Shown here: piece after piece, positions 43,748 through 52,739 of the stretch
Position numbering within the stretch: position 1 is the stretch's first letter
Layout: each line of letters starts with the position of its first letter
NCBI GenBank assembly: GCA_002342685.1
Contig: DDQN01000037.1
Coordinates: forward strand, 16,825 to 80,824
Reading direction: 5' to 3'
DNA length: 64,000 nucleotides
DNA from: Vibrio sp. UBA2441
GTDB lineage: Bacteria > Pseudomonadota > Gammaproteobacteria > Enterobacterales > Vibrionaceae
Notes under the pieces: model-generated
Told to the model about the DNA's origin: nothing
The model's database searches: none
Seen by the model: only the letters and a program-made list of their open reading frames with translations
Position numbers and translations under genes: made by a program

Positions 43748-45466
43748 ATGCAAATGGATATGAAAAAGTCTTACCTTGGTCGCTGCTTATCAATCGCTAT
43801 TGCGATGGCTGCACTTTCACCAAACGCGTACGCCGATATGGCCGCTGCGAATAAGTGGTTAGATTCTGAGTTTACACCCTCTACTTTATCTAACTCAGAG
43901 CAGAAAAAAGAGATGCAATGGTTTATTGATGCGGCCAAGCCCTACCAAGGTATGGAAATCAATGTTGCTTCCGAAACCATAACAACGCATGAGTATGAAG
44001 CAAAAACTCTGGCTAAAGCGTTTTATGAAATTACAGGTATCAAGGTCAATCATGACCTTATTCAAGAAGGTGATGTGGTTGAAAAACTACAAACCCAAAT
44101 GCAAACAGGTCGAAATATCTATGATGCATACATCAATGACTCCGACCTGATTGGTACTCACTTCCGTTACGGAAAAGTCGTGCCAATCAGCGACTTTATT
44201 AAAGGTGAAGGTAAAGAAGTCACTAACCCAATGTTAGATTTACCCGACTTCATCGGCTTAGATTTCACCACAGGTCCTGATGGCAAGATTTACCAGCTAC
44301 CTGATCAGCAGTTTGCTAACCTTTACTGGTTCCGTGCAGACTGGTTCGAACGTGACGACCTCAAAGCAAAGTTTAAACAAGCTTATGGTTACGAATTAGG
44401 TGTTCCGCTTAACTGGTCTGCCTATGAAGACATTGCTGAATTCTTTACTGATAAAGTGAAAATGATCGACGGAAAACCAGTGTACGGCCATATGGATTAC
44501 GGGAAGAAAGATCCATCACTTGGATGGCGTTTCACTGATTCATGGTTCTCTATGGCAGGGGCTGGTGATAAGGGTATTCCAAATGGACTTCCCGTTGATG
44601 AGTGGGGGATCCGTATTGAAGGTTGTAGTCCTGTAGGTTCTAGTGTTTCACGTGGCGGAGCAACCAATGGCCCAGCTGCGGTATACGCAACAACTAAATA
44701 TGTAGACTGGCTCAAGCAGTATGCGCCACCAGAAGCACAAGGCATGACATTTGGTGAAGCAGGCCCAGTGCCGGCTCAAGGGTCAATCGCACAACAAATC
44801 TTCTGGTATACCGCATTTACTGCCGATATGACCAAGCCGGGACTTCCAGTCGTAAATGAAGATGGCACGCCTAAATGGCGCATGGCTCCATCACCTCGTG
44901 GGCCATACTGGGAAGACGGTATGAAGTTAGGCTATCAAGATGCTGGTTCCTGGACATTCCTGGACAGTACTCCACTTGATCGTCGCCAAGCGGCTTGGCT
45001 ATATGCACAATTTGTCGTTTCAAAATCAGTCAGCCTGAAAAAAACACTGGTTGGTCTAACACCAATTCGTGAATCTGATATTAACTCTCAGGCGATGACC
45101 GACATTGCACCGAAACTAGGTGGGCTGGTTGAGTTCTACCGCAGCGATGCTCGTAAACAGTGGACACCAACAGGAACCAACGTACCTGATTATCCAAAAC
45201 TAGCTCAGCTTTGGTGGCAATATGTTTCTGAAGCAGCAAGTGGTGAAAAGACACCTCAACAAGCCTTAGATGGCTTAGCAAAAGCCCAAGACAAAGTACT
45301 ACGCCGTCTTGAGCGAAGTGGAGCCCAAGGAGACTGTGGCCCTAAACTTAACCCGGAGAAAGGGGCTGAGCATTGGTTATCACAACCTGGCTCTCCAAAA
45401 GCAAAACTGGCTAACGAAAAACCTCAAGGCCGAACCATTGCTTATAAAGACCTGATTGCTCAATAA
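43748..45466 (+). CDS. glpV: Glycerol-binding periplasmic protein GlpV
   Basis: 572 residues, long for the SBP_bac_1 class but normal for GlpV. Signal peptide of about 29 residues ends NAYA. The mature protein begins DMAAANKWLDSEFTPSTLS, and has NVASETITTHEYEAKTLAKA and GPDGKIYQLPDQQFANLYWF. It delivers glycerol to GlpPQ. The 93-base gap before it contains an imperfect TATAC-CAAACT/AGTTGGGTATA hairpin (43673-43703), which may raise its expression over the membrane genes. Confidence 0.95.
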   Translation: MQMDMKKSYLGRCLSIAIAMAALSPNAYADMAAANKWLDSEFTPSTLSNSEQKKEMQWFIDAAKPYQGMEINVASETITTHEYEAKTLAKAFYEITGIKVNHDLIQEGDVVEKLQTQMQTGRNIYDAYINDSDLIGTHFRYGKVVPISDFIKGEGKEVTNPMLDLPDFIGLDFTTGPDGKIYQLPDQQFANLYWFRADWFERDDLKAKFKQAYGYELGVPLNWSAYEDIAEFFTDKVKMIDGKPVYGHMDYGKKDPSLGWRFTDSWFSMAGAGDKGIPNGLPVDEWGIRIEGCSPVGSSVSRGGATNGPAAVYATTKYVDWLKQYAPPEAQGMTFGEAGPVPAQGSIAQQIFWYTAFTADMTKPGLPVVNEDGTPKWRMAPSPRGPYWEDGMKLGYQDAGSWTFLDSTPLDRRQAAWLYAQFVVSKSVSLKKTLVGLTPIRESDINSQAMTDIAPKLGGLVEFYRSDARKQWTPTGTNVPDYPKLAQLWWQYVSEAASGEKTPQQALDGLAKAQDKVLRRLERSGAQGDCGPKLNPEKGAEHWLSQPGSPKAKLANEKPQGRTIAYKDLIAQ

Positions 45467-45482
45467 ATAGAGCTAATCAAAC

Positions 45483-45510
45483 AAAGCCAGTGATTCAATC
45501 ACTGGCTTTT
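45483..45510. terminator. Terminator after glpV (also serving dsdA)
   Basis: AAGCCAGTGAT / ATCACTGGCTT, an 11-bp perfect stem with TCA loop, ends in TTTT on the + strand and reads CTTTGTTT on the minus strand, between convergent glpV and dsdA. Confidence 0.92.
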
Positions 45511-45573
45511 CACGTGCTAGCGTTTAACCCAATCAGGCGCTAAGGAAGCTTTATTGAGTGGCTTAAGTTATCC

Positions 45574-46893
45574 CTAGTTGATGTGATGTAAATATGCCTT
45601 CATCTCTTCCTCAGGAACCATGCCTCCGCCCGTGGCCCAAACCAAATGCGTGGCGTTTTCAAGCGTTTCACTGTCCAACGTAAATCGCTTTGCGTATTCT
45701 GCGTTATTTGATACAAATACCGGGCCAGACATCCCTGCAAGCGCTGACGGCTCCAGTTGAATATCCTCTAACTGGCTCAACAGACTTAAGTGGCTATACA
45801 TGCGCTCATCAGTCACGGTAAAAAAACCATCTAATAATCGTTCCATCGCCCTGCCAACAAAACCTGAAGCCCGGCCAACAGCTAGTCCGTCGGCAGCAGT
45901 AATATTATCAATACCAATATCCTGCACTGATATACCATCATGTAAGCCCGTATGTACACCAAGCAGCATACAAGGAGAGTGTGTTGGTTCCGCAAAAAAA
46001 CAATGTACGTTGTCGCCAAAGGCCATTTTCAAACCAAATGCAACACCGCCGGGGCCTCCGCCAACGCCACAAGGTAGATATACAAATAACGGATGCTGCT
46101 TATCAACAACAATACCCATTTCATCAAGTTGTTTCTTTACTCGTTCACCAGCAACCGAATAACCTAAAAAAAGCGTTTGAGAATTTTCATCATCAATAAA
46201 GAAGCAATGACCATCGCCTTCCGCCTCCTTACGTCCCTGAGTAACCGCAACACCGTAGTCTTCCTGATACTCCACCACAGTTACACCATGAGAACGAAGT
46301 TTGTTCTTTTTCCATTCACGGGCATCCGCCGACATATGAACTGAGACTGAAAAACCAAGTTTGGCACTCATGATACCGATAGACATTCCTAAATTGCCAG
46401 TGGATCCCACAGCAATGCTGTACTGACTAAAGAACGATTTAAATTCGTCAGAAGCCAGTTGTCGGTAATCATCCGTTTCGGAGAGTAAACCAGCGTTTAT
46501 CGCCAGCTTTTCAGCATGGGTCAATACTTCATAAATTCCACCGCGAGCTTTTATTGACCCTGAAATCGGCAAGTGACTGTCTTTCTTAAGCAAGACAGTT
46601 CCTTTAATTTTCTGCTCAAATTCAGCTTCCAGTTTTTTTTCCATCTCAGGAATGGCAACAATATCTGATTCTATAATCCCGTTAGACATCACTGTTTCTG
46701 GAAAAGCCGTCATTATATATGGAGCAAAACGTGCTAGCCGATCACTGGCATCATTAATATTGGATGCTTCCAAGCCCACATAAGGGAGTGCTTCATCCAA
46801 AGTGGTGATATTTGGATTAAACCAGCATATTTCGTCCAGTGCGATCAGTTTCTTTAACAGGGGGAAATCTGAAATAAGTTGATGCGTATCCAT
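45574..46893 (-). CDS. dsdA: D-serine ammonia-lyase
   Basis: 439 residues from the ATG at 46893 (E. coli DsdA 442); the frame runs to 46962 but the extra 23 residues do not fit the family. Fold-type II PLP enzyme: PLP lysine in SGSIKARGGIYE, GSTGNLGMSIG for substrate binding, and the tetraglycine-like CGVGGGPGGVAFG phosphate loop. It deaminates D-serine to pyruvate and ammonia. Encoded downstream of a DUF1127 gene and divergent from a LysR regulator. Confidence 0.95.
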   Translation of the reverse strand: MDTHQLISDFPLLKKLIALDEICWFNPNITTLDEALPYVGLEASNINDASDRLARFAPYIMTAFPETVMSNGIIESDIVAIPEMEKKLEAEFEQKIKGTVLLKKDSHLPISGSIKARGGIYEVLTHAEKLAINAGLLSETDDYRQLASDEFKSFFSQYSIAVGSTGNLGMSIGIMSAKLGFSVSVHMSADAREWKKNKLRSHGVTVVEYQEDYGVAVTQGRKEAEGDGHCFFIDDENSQTLFLGYSVAGERVKKQLDEMGIVVDKQHPLFVYLPCGVGGGPGGVAFGLKMAFGDNVHCFFAEPTHSPCMLLGVHTGLHDGISVQDIGIDNITAADGLAVGRASGFVGRAMERLLDGFFTVTDERMYSHLSLLSQLEDIQLEPSALAGMSGPVFVSNNAEYAKRFTLDSETLENATHLVWATGGGMVPEEEMKAYLHHIN

Positions 46894-47027
46894 CGATTTT
46901 TGCTCAAGCTCAAATGATAGACAGAAGTATGTAATGAATGAAATAGAGACGCAATACCCCATTATGGATGAACCGCAGGCTTCAAAACGCCTTCAAAGCC
47001 TGCAAACATCGATGGGTTCCGTCCTTA

Positions 47028-47234
47028 CTACTGCCAAAATGACTTGGCAGACTCTTGGCGCGCTTGTTCCTGGCTAATTCCAATATCATCTAATAGATGA
47101 CTCGGTAAATCATGAAGTTGTCTTCGACTCCCACTTTTTCTGTACCATCCTTGAATTAGAGAAAAGATATTCTTAACCCAACCGGATAAGTCGGAGGTCT
47201 GAGTTTTGTTTTTTTGTATAGTGATACTGTTCAT
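47028..47234 (-). CDS. DUF1127 (YjiS-like) small basic protein
   Basis: 68 residues from the ATG at 47234, which has GGAG six bases upstream. The C-terminal half has the DUF1127 signature RRQLHDLPSHLLDDIGISQEQA. Family members are small RNA-binding regulators in some bacteria. Placed between the LysR gene and dsdA. An 8-bp hairpin (46975-47003, GCAGGCTT/AAGCCTGC) lies between it and dsdA. Confidence 0.88.
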   Translation of the reverse strand: MNSITIQKNKTQTSDLSGWVKNIFSLIQGWYRKSGSRRQLHDLPSHLLDDIGISQEQARQESAKSFWQ

Positions 47235-47331
47235 AACCATCTCCAAATATTTACTTAACACGGGTAATATTCGTCTATACTCAGGAAAGCTTCAAACGAT
47301 ACAAATTGACATTGAGTTAAGGAAAACTTAA

Positions 47332-48288
47332 GTGAAGAAGGGACTACCCCCACTACAGGGCTTATACTATTTTTATACCGCTGCAGAAAAAGGCAGTTTC
47401 AAGCTCGCCGCTGAATCGCTTTTCGTCACTCCGGCTGCGGTTAGTCAGCAAATCCGGCAATTGGAAGAGTGGTTAGAGTGTGACCTCTTTATCCGTCAGC
47501 ATCGAAATGTGAAGCTCACCAACGAAGGTGACATTCTGTTTCAGTCTGCAAGTAAAGGATTCTCTGAGATCCAAAATGGCGTTAGACGGCTGAATCAAGA
47601 CCCTGACCCGACCCGGCTTTCTTTGTCTACTCATCCTTCTTTTTCACAACATTGGTTACTTCCGAGAATCAACGAGTTCCGCCAACTTCATCCAAAGATT
47701 GCCCTATTAATGGACCCAAGAAATGAGTTGGTTGATTTTCAGGATGGGTCGATAGACCTCTGTATTCGCTATGGGAAGGGAGATTATCCTGATATTGAAA
47801 GTCAGTGGTTGATGGATGAAGTGCTCTATCCTGCCTGTCATCCACGCTATCAACAAGAACACAAATTAGACTCTATTCAGGATCTAAGCCATGCGGACTT
47901 AATAGAAGATGTTTGGCCAGATATGGACTGGAGACGATGGCTTGAAAATATGGATGTTATAAACACAAAACCCCCTCTTAAGTACAACGGCTCAAACTAC
48001 GTATTAGAGGGCGCCCTTGCAGCTCAAGGCGTTGCTCTAGTCAAACATAGCTTGGCATATAGATACCTTCAGGAAGGTAAGTTGGTTCGAATAGGCAACA
48101 TTGCCATCCAGTCTACATATAGTTACTACCTTTGTGCTCCTCACAATTACTTTAATAGAGACAAAGTTCGTGTATTTTCAGATTGGATAAAAACTCAGGT
48201 AAAGGCATCGGAAAAACAAGGATTGGAAAGCACGGATATCCAGATAATGCCTGCGAATATGGAAACCATGACATCTGGAAAGTTATAA
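47332..48288 (+). CDS. LysR-family regulator, GcvA/DsdC-like
   Basis: 318 residues. The winged helix at residues 5-65 has GSFKLAAESLFVTPAAVSQQIRQLE and LFIRQHRNVKLTNEG, the GcvA subgroup pattern. The effector domain follows with STHPSFSQHWLLPRI and GSIDLCIRYGKGDYP. Divergent from DUF1127-dsdA with 97 bases between starts, so control of D-serine catabolism is likely but not proven. Its 3' end is 20 bases from the convergent binding-protein gene. Confidence 0.88.
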   Translation: MKKGLPPLQGLYYFYTAAEKGSFKLAAESLFVTPAAVSQQIRQLEEWLECDLFIRQHRNVKLTNEGDILFQSASKGFSEIQNGVRRLNQDPDPTRLSLSTHPSFSQHWLLPRINEFRQLHPKIALLMDPRNELVDFQDGSIDLCIRYGKGDYPDIESQWLMDEVLYPACHPRYQQEHKLDSIQDLSHADLIEDVWPDMDWRRWLENMDVINTKPPLKYNGSNYVLEGALAAQGVALVKHSLAYRYLQEGKLVRIGNIAIQSTYSYYLCAPHNYFNRDKVRVFSDWIKTQVKASEKQGLESTDIQIMPANMETMTSGKL

Positions 48289-48308
48289 TTTATACCTGTA
48301 TAAATAAA

Positions 48309-49103
48309 TCAAGGGTAGTTATTTTCGATAAAATATCTACCCTGTTCAAAGTCTTTAAAATATTGATTGTACTTCCCAGTTTCTTTCAATTTATTTAGAC
48401 CTTGGTTAAAAAGCTTCATTCGATAAATGTTTCTTTCATCCTTTTTTGACAGAAGCAGGTGAAGAGAACGTTTATTTTTCGGCGTAATTATTTTAGAGTG
48501 ATGAGTAATTGATGCAGATTCTTTATTTTTAAAATCGGACTGTAATAAATAATAGCCCACTTCTTTTGTTATCGGAAATATATCAATTCTGCCCTCTAGT
48601 AACATTCTAAGATTTTTTTTATCCGAGGAGGTTCGGTCTATACGATATTCTAACGATTTTTCGGCGTTATCAAACTCTTCACTGTATGAATAGCCTATTG
48701 TTCCACCTATTTTAATTCCCTTGAGGTCCTCAAAATTATTCCAGTCAAATGAAAAGCTCTTCAGGTGGAAGAAGACCGCACCACTTTCCACTACTGGTTC
48801 ACTATAATAAAAGTTGTCTTCCAAATCAGCTCTATGCCGCCAAACACCGGTCCCATCCAGCTTTCCAGTTTGAGCCATAACCATACCTCGTTTCCAAGGA
48901 GCAAATCGATAATCAACCTGCATGTCTTGAATCGCAAAAGCCTCGGTGATAATTCGAGATGCAATTCCATAATGCATGAGTTGCTTTGAATTGTAGGGGG
49001 GCCACTCCCCATTAGCCAAGCGTATAACTTCGCTGGCATAACTGCCTGCTGAAAATATCAATAGCAATAAAGAACTCACTGTCCACCGAATTAAACACTT
49101 CAT
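48309..49103 (-). CDS. Orphan periplasmic solute-binding protein (SBP_bac_3 family)
   Basis: 264 residues with a 23-residue signal peptide ending GSYA. The mature start is EVIRLANGEWPPYNSKQL, then GIASRIITEAFAIQDMQVDYRFAPWKRG. No permease or ATPase is adjacent. Such orphan proteins of marine bacteria may bind amino acids or act as ectoine- or sensor-like binding proteins; the ligand is unknown. Confidence 0.82.
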   Translation of the reverse strand: MKCLIRWTVSSLLLLIFSAGSYASEVIRLANGEWPPYNSKQLMHYGIASRIITEAFAIQDMQVDYRFAPWKRGMVMAQTGKLDGTGVWRHRADLEDNFYYSEPVVESGAVFFHLKSFSFDWNNFEDLKGIKIGGTIGYSYSEEFDNAEKSLEYRIDRTSSDKKNLRMLLEGRIDIFPITKEVGYYLLQSDFKNKESASITHHSKIITPKNKRSLHLLLSKKDERNIYRMKLFNQGLNKLKETGKYNQYFKDFEQGRYFIENNYP

Positions 49104-49269
49104 CGATATGTACTCACCACTCCCTCGTATTGCTTATTTGATTTCAACTGACAAGTATAAATATAGCCTTATTTTAGAGAAAGTTAAGATCAATGAAAAA
49201 AACAATTTGTTTTGTTCTTTCTTTATGCATTAGATTGTATAAGTAATTGCTAATATTACTCAATAATAC

Positions 49270-49299
49270 ACACACAATAACCTTACTTTGGTTGTGTGT
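49270..49299 (-). terminator. Possible terminator after the YkgJ gene
   Basis: ACACACAA / TTGTGTGT, 8-bp stem with a 14-base loop in which AACC and GGTT can extend the pairing. It lies about 30 bases after the YkgJ stop on the minus strand and is followed there by ATTATTG. Confidence 0.45.
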
Positions 49300-49330
49300 A
49301 TATTTATCATAATATTATATTGGTTTAATA

Positions 49331-49615
49331 CTATTTTGAGCTAATAATCAAATTTTCATTGCGTTCATTGATGCATTCATAAGACCCCATTTCAAACTCT
49401 CGGCAAATCCAAGGCCGTTTTTCGTAAATGGTACACATCATGGTATCTCGGTCCAAAGCGGAGCACCAGCCATCATCCAGACGTAACATAGTTTCCCCCC
49501 CCCATTCATCAACGGAGATATGGTTCTCTGGCACACCAGTATCAGAAATAATCATAACTTCTAAGCGGCAACAACACGCTTGACAGTTAGAACAGGAGAT
49601 TTCAGGCTTTAGCAA
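49331..49615 (-). CDS. YkgJ-family cysteine cluster protein
   Basis: 94 residues. Eight cysteines: CSNCQACCC at the N-terminus, then GWCSALDRDTMMC and WICREFEMGSYEC, the pattern of the CxxCxxCC zinc- or iron-binding family. The function is unknown. A run of nine G on the coding strand (49495-49503) encodes WGG in the conserved EWGGETM segment, a possible slippage site. No clear operon partner. Confidence 0.85.
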   Translation of the reverse strand: MLKPEISCSNCQACCCRLEVMIISDTGVPENHISVDEWGGETMLRLDDGWCSALDRDTMMCTIYEKRPWICREFEMGSYECINERNENLIISSK

Positions 49616-49750
49616 ACTGTTACTTTATTAGTCATAAGGGAATTCGATAACTTCAGTGAATGTGACATGATACGCTATATTTCGATAATGTGTTCGTATA
49701 TCTAAATAAAGCAACCTGAATCTCGGCGTGTAATTCGTCTAGTTAATACC

Positions 49751-51037
49751 TTACATGTCCAACATTTTTCGTCGAACATTGTTAAATAAGTAAAACGCTT
49801 TAGCCAAATTGTAGCCTATGCTCATCCAGTTGATCGCCAATAACAGTCCAATCATGACCGTAATCTCCGGCACTAAAAAAGATAATACGATGCTAGCTAA
49901 TACAGCCAGATAAAGGCGAAATTGAACCTTACCCTGCTGGCGAGTGATTAAGCTATAGTGGTCGGGAAGTAGCATCATCGCTGTTGGCTTTTGCATAGCG
50001 ATTGGTTGTAAATGCAAACTGATAAGGAAAGGAACTATCTTTAAAAGCATTCCCTGCATCACTCCGATAATAAAACCAAAACCAATAATTAAAGCGAGTA
50101 ATACTTCTACTTTAACCTGAATTCCAAGAGGTAAAAAAGGTATAGTAATGATCAGAATACAGCCAGAGATCAAGCAGGCGAAACCAAACTGCCAATAACT
50201 TATCACTACATCAGGCAACTTTCTTTTGCGCTGCTTTAATCGATTCAGGCTAATCGAAGCATATAAGATCCCCACAAGCGCATTAAAAACAGCCACATAG
50301 TAGAGAGTGCTTCCAGAAAATGTAGCAATTATCATTGCAATTAACCCAGACACAGATGCAGTAACAAGGCCAATTCGCCAATAATGAGGAAATACCGGCG
50401 TAACATGAAACATAGGGATAACCTGAAAACTCACTGCCATCATGAGCAGTAGTACCCAGCCAAATACCCCAATGCTTGCATGAAAGTTAGTTAGGCTTTT
50501 ACCCGACGCTGGCTGAATACCCCAAAGGTAACCAGACAGAAGCAATAAACCCGCTATTAGCAGAGCAGCCAGAGACAAAACAGCCAGCAACATAGGGGTT
50601 CGCGTTTGTTGGCCACCCGCTTTACGAAATAAAATACTAAGAAGTGAAATTATAAAATACCCTAAGCTCAACGCCAGCAGTACAAAGCTAGCAGTGAATG
50701 GTATCCACCCCAGAAAGCCAGCACATAATGTTAGGGTTCCAACAACCAAACCTGTCTGCATCAACAGCAGAGGCACTTTTCCAATATTTATCGGTGCCCC
50801 ACAAAGAACAGGCATGACTTGAAACAGAGAACCTATCATTATCATACCCATCACTCCAATCGCCAACAGATGAGTAATAGCTAATGAAGCAGGAAGCCAG
50901 CGGCTTAACCAGATATCACTTCCCTGGCCGACGAGTAGAATCGAAGCTAATATGGCAAATACTGGTGCAGTAAGATAAAACCGTAAAGGTACGTTCAGTT
51001 CAGGAATGGCCTCAAAATTAAGCCCCGTCATTCTCAT
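49751..51037 (-). CDS. NnrS-like polytopic membrane protein
   Basis: 428 residues with about twelve membrane helices. Histidines lie in helix contexts seen in NnrS-type haem-copper membrane proteins: ASLAITHLLAIGVMGMI, NFHASIGVFGWVLL, PMFHVTPVF. NnrS proteins protect against nitric oxide stress. The two genes upstream (DUF2249 and hemerythrin) fit that role, and it overlaps the DUF2249 gene by 20 bases. The family call is by pattern and moderately secure. Confidence 0.65.
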   Translation of the reverse strand: MRMTGLNFEAIPELNVPLRFYLTAPVFAILASILLVGQGSDIWLSRWLPASLAITHLLAIGVMGMIMIGSLFQVMPVLCGAPINIGKVPLLLMQTGLVVGTLTLCAGFLGWIPFTASFVLLALSLGYFIISLLSILFRKAGGQQTRTPMLLAVLSLAALLIAGLLLLSGYLWGIQPASGKSLTNFHASIGVFGWVLLLMMAVSFQVIPMFHVTPVFPHYWRIGLVTASVSGLIAMIIATFSGSTLYYVAVFNALVGILYASISLNRLKQRKRKLPDVVISYWQFGFACLISGCILIITIPFLPLGIQVKVEVLLALIIGFGFIIGVMQGMLLKIVPFLISLHLQPIAMQKPTAMMLLPDHYSLITRQQGKVQFRLYLAVLASIVLSFLVPEITVMIGLLLAINWMSIGYNLAKAFYLFNNVRRKMLDM

Positions 51038-51293
51038 CGTTTTTTGTCCTTACGTATTTTCCGGTTTGTATATCATCTTTATACCAAATATAAATAACGT
51101 GCTGGGTTTCATCTATTTCTCTATGCAGGTAGACAAACTTGGGGTCCAACATATCAAATAACGGGACAGGCTTACGCCTGTGACTAACCTGTAATAATTC
51201 ACCTTGCGATAGATCTGCCAGCGCCTGACAAATCTCCCGCAAGGGTTCTGGTGGTTCTAAAGTACTTACATCAAGAGTAACAATCGTAGTCAT
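51018..51293 (-). CDS. DUF2249 protein
   Basis: 91 residues. The opening TIVTLDVSTLEPPEPLREI and the middle LLQVSHRRKPVPLFDML are typical of DUF2249, a TusA-like small fold found with hemerythrin and nitric-oxide genes. Eleven bases after the hemerythrin gene. Confidence 0.85.
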   Translation of the reverse strand: MTTIVTLDVSTLEPPEPLREICQALADLSQGELLQVSHRRKPVPLFDMLDPKFVYLHREIDETQHVIYIWYKDDIQTGKYVRTKNDENDGA

Positions 51294-51304
51294 AGTTAAA
51301 GTCT

Positions 51305-51745
51305 TTAAGAAAGAGGCTTATCTTCCATTTTGGAGACCAACTCCTTAACATTTGTTAAGTGATTATCGGTCATTGGATAGAGCATCTGCTCTTCTTTCAT
51401 ATTGTGCTGCTGGATAAGTAACATCGTGCTCTCAATAATACCCATGGCTCTTTCAGTCAATTTTTCTTGGCTAATTTGTTGCATCTGCTCAAACAATGCT
51501 CTTACCTGACTATGCTCATGACGCATTACCATGGTTGGCCCACTCGTCATACCCGTTTGCCGTTCAAACTCTGGAAATAAAATCTCTTCTTCCAAAGTAA
51601 AATGGTGCAGAGTTTCCTGAACAAATTTATTCCACGCTTCACCAAATGCAGTCCAGTCTGCGTTCGCTAAAGCGCCTTCTGCATCGACAAGTAAATCATC
51701 GCAATTTTTGTGATGCTGAGTCATGTATTCTTGGATAGTAGACAT
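51305..51745 (-). CDS. Hemerythrin HHE-domain protein
   Basis: 146 residues forming a four-helix bundle. Iron ligands are suggested by H11/H12, H47-H48 with the downstream LEEEILFPE, H76 (MRHEHSQ), and H115 in QQHNMKEEQMLYPMTD. Such proteins bind O2 or NO, or repair iron-sulfur clusters. First gene of a three-gene unit with DUF2249 and the NnrS-like protein. Confidence 0.88.
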   Translation of the reverse strand: MSTIQEYMTQHHKNCDDLLVDAEGALANADWTAFGEAWNKFVQETLHHFTLEEEILFPEFERQTGMTSGPTMVMRHEHSQVRALFEQMQQISQEKLTERAMGIIESTMLLIQQHNMKEEQMLYPMTDNHLTNVKELVSKMEDKPLS

Positions 51746-52003
51746 AGGTATCTCTTGGAGTATGTTGAAAGAAAAGTAAATATAGAGAGAATTAGAATAA
51801 AAATATATACCTTATATTAGGTAACCCACCAAACTAGAAGAGATTTATCCGTCAATTTTGTCCTAGATCATTTCGCTTTTACATTGCCTACCACAACCAA
51901 TACTGCATAATTACGTCTAATGGCGATATAATAAAAGAATATATCTATATTCAAGTAACTTCATACGCTATTTTTAGAGGTTACTCATTACAAGGAAAAA
52001 GAA

Positions 52004-52672
52004 ATGAAAAAAATTACGGTTGCATTGGCTATTCTTCTTGCACTCACCGGGTGTCAGGCAACTCAGCGTCAAAACGCTACTACAGGTGAAATGGAGACCA
52101 ACTCCGCAACACAGGGTGCTTTGATTGGTGCTGTAGCGGGAGCTGTCGCTGGTTTAGCTTCCGGAGAAAGTGCTAAAGACCGTCGAGAACGTGCACTTAT
52201 TGGAGCTGCAGGAGGCGCGGCGGTTGGCGCAGGCGTCGGTTATTATTTCGACCAACAAGAAGCGGCACTTCGTAAAGAATTGGTAAACTCAGGTGTTCAG
52301 GTCAAGCGTGTTGGTGAAAATCAATTAGTTCTGGTAATGGAAAATGGTATCGGCTTCCAGTCAGGAGCATATAATCTGGATTCGAGTATTTATAATACTC
52401 TCAACGGTGTTGCACGAGTTTTGGTTGAGTATCCGGACACAAAACTTCTCATTGAAGGCCACACCGATAGCACTGGCAGTGACAGCCTTAATCAAAAACT
52501 TTCCGAACAACGCGCAGGTTCTGTACAAACCTATCTTAGTGGTCAAAAAGTTGCCGCGAATAGAATATCGACTCGTGGTATGGGTGAACGTTACCCGATC
52601 TGCAATAATAACTCATCAGAAGGCCGTCGATGTAACCGTCGTGTAGAAATTAGTATTCTTCCTCTGAACTAA
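52004..52672 (+). CDS. OmpA-family outer-membrane lipoprotein (YiaD-like)
   Basis: 222 residues. Lipobox LTGC places the acylated Cys at about residue 17. A glycine-zipper segment (GALIGAVAGAVAGLASG, then GAAGGAAVGAGVGYYF) is followed by an OmpA peptidoglycan-binding domain from about 105 with IEGHTDSTGSDSLNQKLSEQRA and a C-terminal NRRVEI. It anchors outer membrane to cell wall. AAGGA ribosome site; own terminator after it. YfiB is also an OmpA-type lipoprotein, but this gene is far from the YfiR operon. Confidence 0.93.
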   Translation: MKKITVALAILLALTGCQATQRQNATTGEMETNSATQGALIGAVAGAVAGLASGESAKDRRERALIGAAGGAAVGAGVGYYFDQQEAALRKELVNSGVQVKRVGENQLVLVMENGIGFQSGAYNLDSSIYNTLNGVARVLVEYPDTKLLIEGHTDSTGSDSLNQKLSEQRAGSVQTYLSGQKVAANRISTRGMGERYPICNNNSSEGRRCNRRVEISILPLN

Positions 52673-52707
52673 TTTTTGTAAGTCAAAAAAATCTAGTGTT
52701 TAATTCC

Positions 52708-52739
52708 GCTCATAGCGAAAATTAGTTTTCGCTATGAGC
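52708..52739 (+). terminator. Terminator after the OmpA lipoprotein gene
   Basis: A perfect 14-bp stem (GCTCATAGCGAAAA / TTTTCGCTATGAGC) with TTAG loop, followed by TACTTATTTT. Confidence 0.9.

Noticed and set aside
45800..46162. 120-codon ORF opposite dsdA
   Set aside because: Antisense shadow of a well-conserved enzyme gene with no start signal.
51858..51871. TTGTCCTAGATCAT, possible FNR/DNR box before the hemerythrin gene
   Set aside because: Only about 7 of 10 key bases match TTGAT-N4-ATCAA; too weak to annotate although the position would fit.
52344..52646. 100-codon ORF in another frame of the OmpA lipoprotein gene
   Set aside because: Lies wholly within the conserved OmpA domain; no independent signals.
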